From Lentisphaeria bacterium (lineage in GTDB: Bacteria; Verrucomicrobiota; Lentisphaeria; Victivallales; UBA1829), in the NCBI GenBank assembly GCA_017504325.1, contig JAFVRL010000279.1, positions 1 to 25,941 on the forward strand: a DNA stretch of 25,941 bases, in the 5' to 3' direction. Position 1 is the first letter of the stretch. Every line of letters starts with the position of its first letter. The translations under genes and the position numbers were made by a program. This document shows positions 21,698-25,941 of the stretch, piece by piece. A model generated the notes under the pieces. It was not told the DNA's origin. It saw only the letters and a program-made list of their open reading frames with translations, and did no database searches.

Positions 21698-24487
21698 ATG
21701 AAAAAAACTTTATTTTCCATTTTGTTTCTGGCAGGGTTTTCCCTTCTTTGTGCCACAGAATATCCTCTTGTCCTCAAAGGCAGGGCAAATGCAAGAATAC
21801 AGGGCAATTACGACCCCACCGCAAGTGAATTCCGGGCAGTGACCGAATTGCAGGATGCCATTAAAAAGATCTCCGGAACGCTTCTTGCCCGTACCACCAT
21901 GCCCGGTCCTGTTTACAGGGTATTCCGCAATGAGGGGCTGGATAAAGTGGAAGTCATGTGTGTCACTCTGGAAAACGGCAGAAGACTCCTTCCCGCCAAA
22001 GCGGTAAAAAAACTGGAGGAAACGGATAATAAAGACGCCTTCTACATTATAAGCGAAAATTCCCAAAAAACAGGGAAAGCCATTTTTATTGCAGGAAAAA
22101 CCCCTTCCGGCGTACTGTACGGTACTTACGCCTTTATTGAAGACTATCTGGGCGTCCGTTTTTTCCACGCTTCTGAAGATGGTACATACTATCCTTCCAC
22201 AAAAAACATCATCCTCAAAGATATAGATGATTTCCGGTTCCCCTGGATAAAGAACCGCCGTATGAGCTGCTGGTCCGGTTCCGTAAAACCTGTTCCCATG
22301 CAGAAGATGGAAGAGTGGCTCACCCGCAGAACCTATCAGTGGAATGTGAACCAGAACTATACCGATCTTACCCGTGCAAGACTGGATCACTCCTCTACCG
22401 GACAGGCCTCTCTCCGGGGCGGCGGACATCTCACCTTTGAACTTTCTGTCCCCCAGACTCTTTTCAAAACCCATCCGGAATACTTCCCTCTTCAGAAAGG
22501 AAAAAGAGTCTGTCAGGAGCGTTCCCAGAGATGTCTTACCAATCCGGAGGTACGGAAAATGGTGGCGGAATATATTATCCGCAATGTTTCCTACAAGGCA
22601 AGTTTCACCATCAATTATCACGACTCCACCAACGGCTGGTGCGAATGTGACAACTGTAAGAAATACGGTACGGACGCCAACGGGAAATTCTCCCTTTCCA
22701 ATTATGCCAACCGTTTTGTTAAAGAGATCGCTGACGAGGTATATAAAAAGATCCCGGAAGCAAATATGAGCTTTTTAAGCTATTCTGATTACCGGGATGT
22801 CCCCACCATTCCCATGCAGTTTGATAAACGGCTGCTGAATGTATATTGTCCCCATCAGAGATGTTATGTCCACTCCATCGGGGATGAAAAAGCCGAATGT
22901 AATAAATTCTTCCGGGAACTTTACCTTTCCTGGAAAAAACTCTGCCCGAAAATGGGGATTTTTGACTATTATTCCTACTCCCAGAGTCCCTATTGTCCCT
23001 TTGAATACACTCTGGAAAAGGATATGAAATTTTATAAAGAACAGGGACTTGTTTCCTTCCTTGAGGACTGTACCAATAAAGATCTGCCCATTCCGGACAG
23101 CAACTGGCAGTTCTATTATCTGCTTTCCCGCCTTATGTGGAATGCGGATCTCAATGTGGAAAAAGAGCTGGATAATGCTTATACCCTCTATTACGGAAAA
23201 GCAGCTGTCCCCATGAAAAAATATCATGCGTTCCGCAGGGAACTGTGGGAAAGCATCCCCGGACACGCCATGTACGGCGGAGGCAAACGGTATGCCAACT
23301 GCCTGCTTGTCCCCGGTGCGGAAAAGCGTCTTACAAACTACCTTGCAGAAGCAGAAAAACTTGCAGAAAATGACAAGATCCTGAAAAGCCGTATTGCCCG
23401 GGATAAAAAATATCTCACAGAATACTGGATCAAAGATGCCGCCGCCATCCGGAAAGCGGAGGCAGGGGTGAAAACATTGCGTCTTACCATGACCGATACC
23501 CCCGTAAAGATCGACGGCGAAGGCAATGAGGAAGCATGGCGTAAAGCGGAAATGATCACCGCCTTCCGCAATTACAAGACCAAAGATGAGGCGAAAGAGG
23601 CAACAAAGGTCAAGCTCCTTTATGATAAGGACAATCTTTATCTCTACTTTGAATGTATGACCGAACACGCCTGGAGCAAACTTGCTGCCAATGTGAAGGA
23701 ACGGGACGGACAGGTGTGGACAGACGACAGTATGGAAGCCATCATCATGCCGCCCCACGGAGATTATTACCATTTGATCTTCAACAGTATCGGAACACTC
23801 TATGATGCAAGAGTGCGTTCCGCCGCCTTTGATTACAAAGGGGATCTGGCGGTAAAAGTATGGAAAGATCGTTACACGGCAGAAATGCGTATTCCTCTGA
23901 AAAGCATGAATATGGAAAGCATCAAAAGCGGTGATATCTGGAAATTCCATTTCTTCCGCAACTGCCGCAATCTTCAGCCTCCTGCCGTTATCGAGGGTGC
24001 CGGACTGGACGGTGTTCCGCCCCATGAGATCACCTCTTTCCGCAAGGCTTCTGCGGGGGAATCCGTATTGCGCAACGGGGATTTAAGCAAGATCGAAGAG
24101 AAAAAAGGAAAAGTCTTTGCAAAATTCTGGGGCAAACATCTTGCGGATTTTGTCCAGAGCAAAGAGGGCAATCACATTCTCCTTAAGGATTTGATCTATA
24201 CTTATCTCACCTACCCTGTACTGGATAAAAAGATCAAACTTACAGGCAGCGTCACCGCCTCCGGCAAAGGAGTTCTTACCGTATATCTTTCCGGCTGCAT
24301 CCGTGAAAAAGGGAATAAAAAACCTTTCGGGCATGAATTGAAAATCGTTCCGGGCAAATTCAAATTAAGTGATACGCCCCAAAGTTTCCCTCTTTCCATT
24401 GAAGTACCTGCCAACTCCCGGTTCTACTTCTATATACGGGTAAATGGCGGACAGGCAAAAGTAAGCAATATTACATTGAGCAGGTAA
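21698..24487 (+). CDS. Secreted DUF4838 protein with CBM9-like domain (putative glycan-active)
   Basis: The 929-residue protein has a signal peptide (MKKTLFSILFLAGFSLLCA). Residues ~25-165 resemble the alpha-glucuronidase/GH20-type N-terminal domain (ELQDAIKKISG; GVLYGTYAFIEDYLGVRFF). The central ~165-590 is DUF4838-like and contains the Cys cluster WCECDNCKKYG, a possible metal site. A CBM9/DOMON-like domain starts near 593 (PVKIDGEGNEEAWRKAE; LLYDKDNLYLYFEC). The C-terminal ~150 residues are beta-rich. It is probably exported and acts on or binds polysaccharide; DUF4838 has no activity that I can state with confidence. It pairs with the prepilin-like gene 13 bp upstream and ends before a bidirectional terminator. 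Confidence 0.85.
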   Translation: MKKTLFSILFLAGFSLLCATEYPLVLKGRANARIQGNYDPTASEFRAVTELQDAIKKISGTLLARTTMPGPVYRVFRNEGLDKVEVMCVTLENGRRLLPAKAVKKLEETDNKDAFYIISENSQKTGKAIFIAGKTPSGVLYGTYAFIEDYLGVRFFHASEDGTYYPSTKNIILKDIDDFRFPWIKNRRMSCWSGSVKPVPMQKMEEWLTRRTYQWNVNQNYTDLTRARLDHSSTGQASLRGGGHLTFELSVPQTLFKTHPEYFPLQKGKRVCQERSQRCLTNPEVRKMVAEYIIRNVSYKASFTINYHDSTNGWCECDNCKKYGTDANGKFSLSNYANRFVKEIADEVYKKIPEANMSFLSYSDYRDVPTIPMQFDKRLLNVYCPHQRCYVHSIGDEKAECNKFFRELYLSWKKLCPKMGIFDYYSYSQSPYCPFEYTLEKDMKFYKEQGLVSFLEDCTNKDLPIPDSNWQFYYLLSRLMWNADLNVEKELDNAYTLYYGKAAVPMKKYHAFRRELWESIPGHAMYGGGKRYANCLLVPGAEKRLTNYLAEAEKLAENDKILKSRIARDKKYLTEYWIKDAAAIRKAEAGVKTLRLTMTDTPVKIDGEGNEEAWRKAEMITAFRNYKTKDEAKEATKVKLLYDKDNLYLYFECMTEHAWSKLAANVKERDGQVWTDDSMEAIIMPPHGDYYHLIFNSIGTLYDARVRSAAFDYKGDLAVKVWKDRYTAEMRIPLKSMNMESIKSGDIWKFHFFRNCRNLQPPAVIEGAGLDGVPPHEITSFRKASAGESVLRNGDLSKIEEKKGKVFAKFWGKHLADFVQSKEGNHILLKDLIYTYLTYPVLDKKIKLTGSVTASGKGVLTVYLSGCIREKGNKKPFGHELKIVPGKFKLSDTPQSFPLSIEVPANSRFYFYIRVNGGQAKVSNITLSR

Positions 24488-24530
24488 AGAGCAGGGATAA
24501 ATACAGAAGAGTTTTTATCCATCTCATAAA

Positions 24531-24577
24531 ACAGGGGCTGCTGCAAAAGCAAATATTTTGCAACAGCCCCTGTTTTT
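24531..24577. terminator. Bidirectional terminator between the DUF4838 gene and nagA
   Basis: Arms 24531-24548 and 24556-24573 (ACAGGGGCTG-C-TGCAAAA and its complement) pair over 18 positions with one mismatch and a seven-base loop. TTTTT ends the plus-strand copy, and TTTT follows on the minus strand. It serves both convergent genes. Its first 15 bases, ACAGGGGCTGCTGCA, equal the start of the groEL terminator. Confidence 0.9.
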
Positions 24578-24597
24578 CATTTCCGGCAGGAGATCAT

Positions 24598-25749
24598 TTA
24601 TGCGGAGAAACGGCATTCCCCGTTTACATAAACTTCCTTCACATTGAAGTCGGCATCAAGAATGGTGATGTCTGCAAAGTAGCCGTGTTCGATCTTTCCC
24701 AGAAGAGGAAGATTGAGAGCCTGTGCCTGATTGAAAGAGGTACAGCGGATCAGATCTTTCAGCGGAAGAGCAGTAACTTCATAAACATTTTTCAATGCTT
24801 TGTTCAACTGCAAAGTACTTCCGGCAAGTGCGCCGTTGGATTCCAGTCTTGCTTCCCCGTTTTTCACGATCACGGGAAGTCCGCCCAGAGAGGATCTGCC
24901 ATCAGGAAGACCGGCAGCACGCATGGCATCTGTGATCAACTGGATACCTTCACATCCTTTGACAGCAAAGGTGAGACGGATCATATCCGGGCAGATATGC
25001 AGCTTGTCGCAGATAAATTCAATGGAAACATCCTTGTTGGCGAAACCGGCACCAACAAGTCCGATATCCCGGTGATGCAGAGCAGTCATCTGATTGCAGA
25101 AATGGGAAAGGTTGCGCATTCCATGATCGTAAGCGGCAAGGAACTGGGCGTAAGTGGCAGCACTGTGTACGCAGGAGGGGGTGATCCCCATGGAGATGAG
25201 ATCAGAAGCAAAACGGGCCCCGCCTTCCATTTCCACAGCATAGGAAACTTTCTTCACAGGGAAAATGGCATTGAGTCTTTTCACCATTTCCATATCGGGG
25301 GCAACCACATAATCAGGATTCTGCGCGCCAAGACATTTGGGATTGATGAAGGGGCCTTCCAGATGCACGCCGGGAACTTTTACCCCTTTTGCACCGGAAG
25401 CGACATAATCAGCTGCAGTTTGAAGTGCTGCGGCAAGCTGATCTTCCGGAAGGGTGAGAGTGGTGGGAAGATAGGATGTCACGCCTTCGGCAAGTTTATC
25501 TTTGGCAAGAACGGTCATGGCTTCATTGGTGGCATCACAGAAGTCCATACCGCTTTTTCCGTGACAATGCACATCAATAAATCCGGGAACAGCCATTTTT
25601 CCGCCAAGATCTGTGATTTTGTCTGCTGCGGGCAGAGTGTCACCTGCGGTAAATACCTGCTGGATCTTATCATCTTTGATGAGAATGGCGGCACCGGTCA
25701 GATCCACACCGGGAGAGACCAGACGGCAGTTGGTGAAAAGTTGTGTCAT
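24598..25749 (-). CDS. nagA: N-acetylglucosamine-6-phosphate deacetylase
   Basis: The 383-residue cytosolic amidohydrolase converts GlcNAc-6-phosphate to glucosamine-6-phosphate and acetate. Visible motifs are PGFIDVHCHG (HxH at 61-63), HLEGPFINP with metal ligand Glu131, candidate metal His residues at 195 and 216 (CVHSAAT; NLSHFCNQM), a substrate-site His in CDKLHICPDM and the catalytic Asp274 in LITDAM. The usual THLFNAM reads SHFCNQM here, a mild divergence. The frame is open 19 codons further upstream, but the ATG at 25747-25749 has AAGGAG eight bases away. It stands alone, convergent with the DUF4838 gene. It fits growth on mucin or chitin-type sugars. No nagB or transporter is in the window. 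Confidence 0.92.
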   Translation of the reverse strand: MTQLFTNCRLVSPGVDLTGAAILIKDDKIQQVFTAGDTLPAADKITDLGGKMAVPGFIDVHCHGKSGMDFCDATNEAMTVLAKDKLAEGVTSYLPTTLTLPEDQLAAALQTAADYVASGAKGVKVPGVHLEGPFINPKCLGAQNPDYVVAPDMEMVKRLNAIFPVKKVSYAVEMEGGARFASDLISMGITPSCVHSAATYAQFLAAYDHGMRNLSHFCNQMTALHHRDIGLVGAGFANKDVSIEFICDKLHICPDMIRLTFAVKGCEGIQLITDAMRAAGLPDGRSSLGGLPVIVKNGEARLESNGALAGSTLQLNKALKNVYEVTALPLKDLIRCTSFNQAQALNLPLLGKIEHGYFADITILDADFNVKEVYVNGECRFSA

Positions 25750-25757
25750 GATATATA

Positions 25758-25763
25758 CTCCTT
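25758..25763 (-). promoter_or_regulatory. Ribosome binding site deciding the nagA start
   Basis: AAGGAG on the minus strand, eight bases before the ATG at 25749, favours this start over an in-frame one at 25806 that lacks a recognisable site. Confidence 0.75.
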
Positions 25764-25836
25764 TTTGACATTGCATTGAAAATTCAACGCTCACCCGCAT
25801 CTGCATATATATAACAGGACGGGAAACACAAAATAT

Positions 25837-25864
25837 AATTTACTCTTCCTGAATATTTTTTCAA
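25837..25864 (-). promoter_or_regulatory. Candidate promoter of nagA
   Basis: On the minus strand TTGAAA (25864-25859), 16 bp, TAAATT (25842-25837). A start near 25830 would give a leader of about 80 nt. The layout equals that upstream of the prepilin-like gene. The remaining bases to the right edge are A-rich and hold no gene that I can see. Confidence 0.4.
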
Positions 25865-25941
25865 CAGAAGAACTGCTTTTTTACAGATCAATGAAAGAAA
25901 AAAAAGAAAAATACCGCAGAAAAAGGCACGAAGAAGAGAAA

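Noticed and set aside
1..25941. CRISPR arrays, tRNA/rRNA genes, insertion sequences
   Set aside because: No regularly spaced repeats, no cloverleaf or rRNA-like stretches, and no transposase-like reading frames were seen on either strand.

Overview
The window most likely comes from a Lentisphaerota (Victivallales-like) bacterium. The main pointers are a short protein with a type IV prepilin N-terminus (FTLIELLVVIAIIAIL) and the DUF1559-like C-terminal motif common in the PVC superphylum, paired with a secreted DUF4838/CBM9-like protein. A Gram-negative envelope is supported by a TolC-family outer-membrane lipoprotein. The taxonomic call is inference from gene content. No rRNA, tRNA, CRISPR array or insertion sequence was seen.

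Layout. (1) Positions 1-5493, minus strand: a probable transport operon read right to left. It encodes a TolC-family lipoprotein, a large membrane-anchored protein with a periplasmic domain that may be GATase-like, an ABC-2 type ATPase, and an ABC-2 permease cut by the left edge. (2) Positions 5494-5965: a gene-free regulatory stretch with the groEL terminator, CCGG-rich palindromes, a TATAAT box and an inverted repeat. (3) Positions 5966-9944, minus strand: dnaK, then groES-groEL, with a terminator between dnaK and groES. (4) Positions 9945-10325: a divergent control region. It holds a full-consensus sigma-54 promoter for dnaK, a cluster of TGTGnCA half-sites that could be enhancers, and, facing the other way, a 15-bp inverted repeat over the candidate rdgC promoter. 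(5) Positions 10326-20594, plus strand: an RdgC-like gene, then a complete Bat/MoxR (aerotolerance-type) locus. Its order is permuted: BatB-BatC fusion, BatD-BatE fusion, MoxR ATPase, DUF58 protein, DUF4381-like membrane protein, BatA. (6) Positions 20935-24487, plus strand: the prepilin-like gene and the secreted DUF4838 protein. (7) Positions 24598-25749, minus strand: nagA, convergent with the DUF4838 gene across a bidirectional terminator.

How the genes fit together. DnaK and GroESL handle cytosolic protein folding, and the sigma-54 promoter suggests that a dedicated enhancer-binding activator controls dnaK. MoxR, DUF58 and the von Willebrand factor A (VWA) proteins BatA and BatB, with partner domains BatC, BatD and BatE, form a MoxR-chaperone/VWA membrane system thought to act on envelope protein assembly or stress. 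The two fusions reduce the number of polypeptides and probably fix partner stoichiometry. The prepilin/DUF4838 pair and NagA suggest use of host or dietary glycans.

Most noteworthy signals: the sigma-54 promoter of dnaK; a 23-nt inverted repeat (one mismatch) whose second arm covers the start codon of the prepilin-like gene; the two Bat fusions; and a terminator whose core is shared by two unrelated loci.
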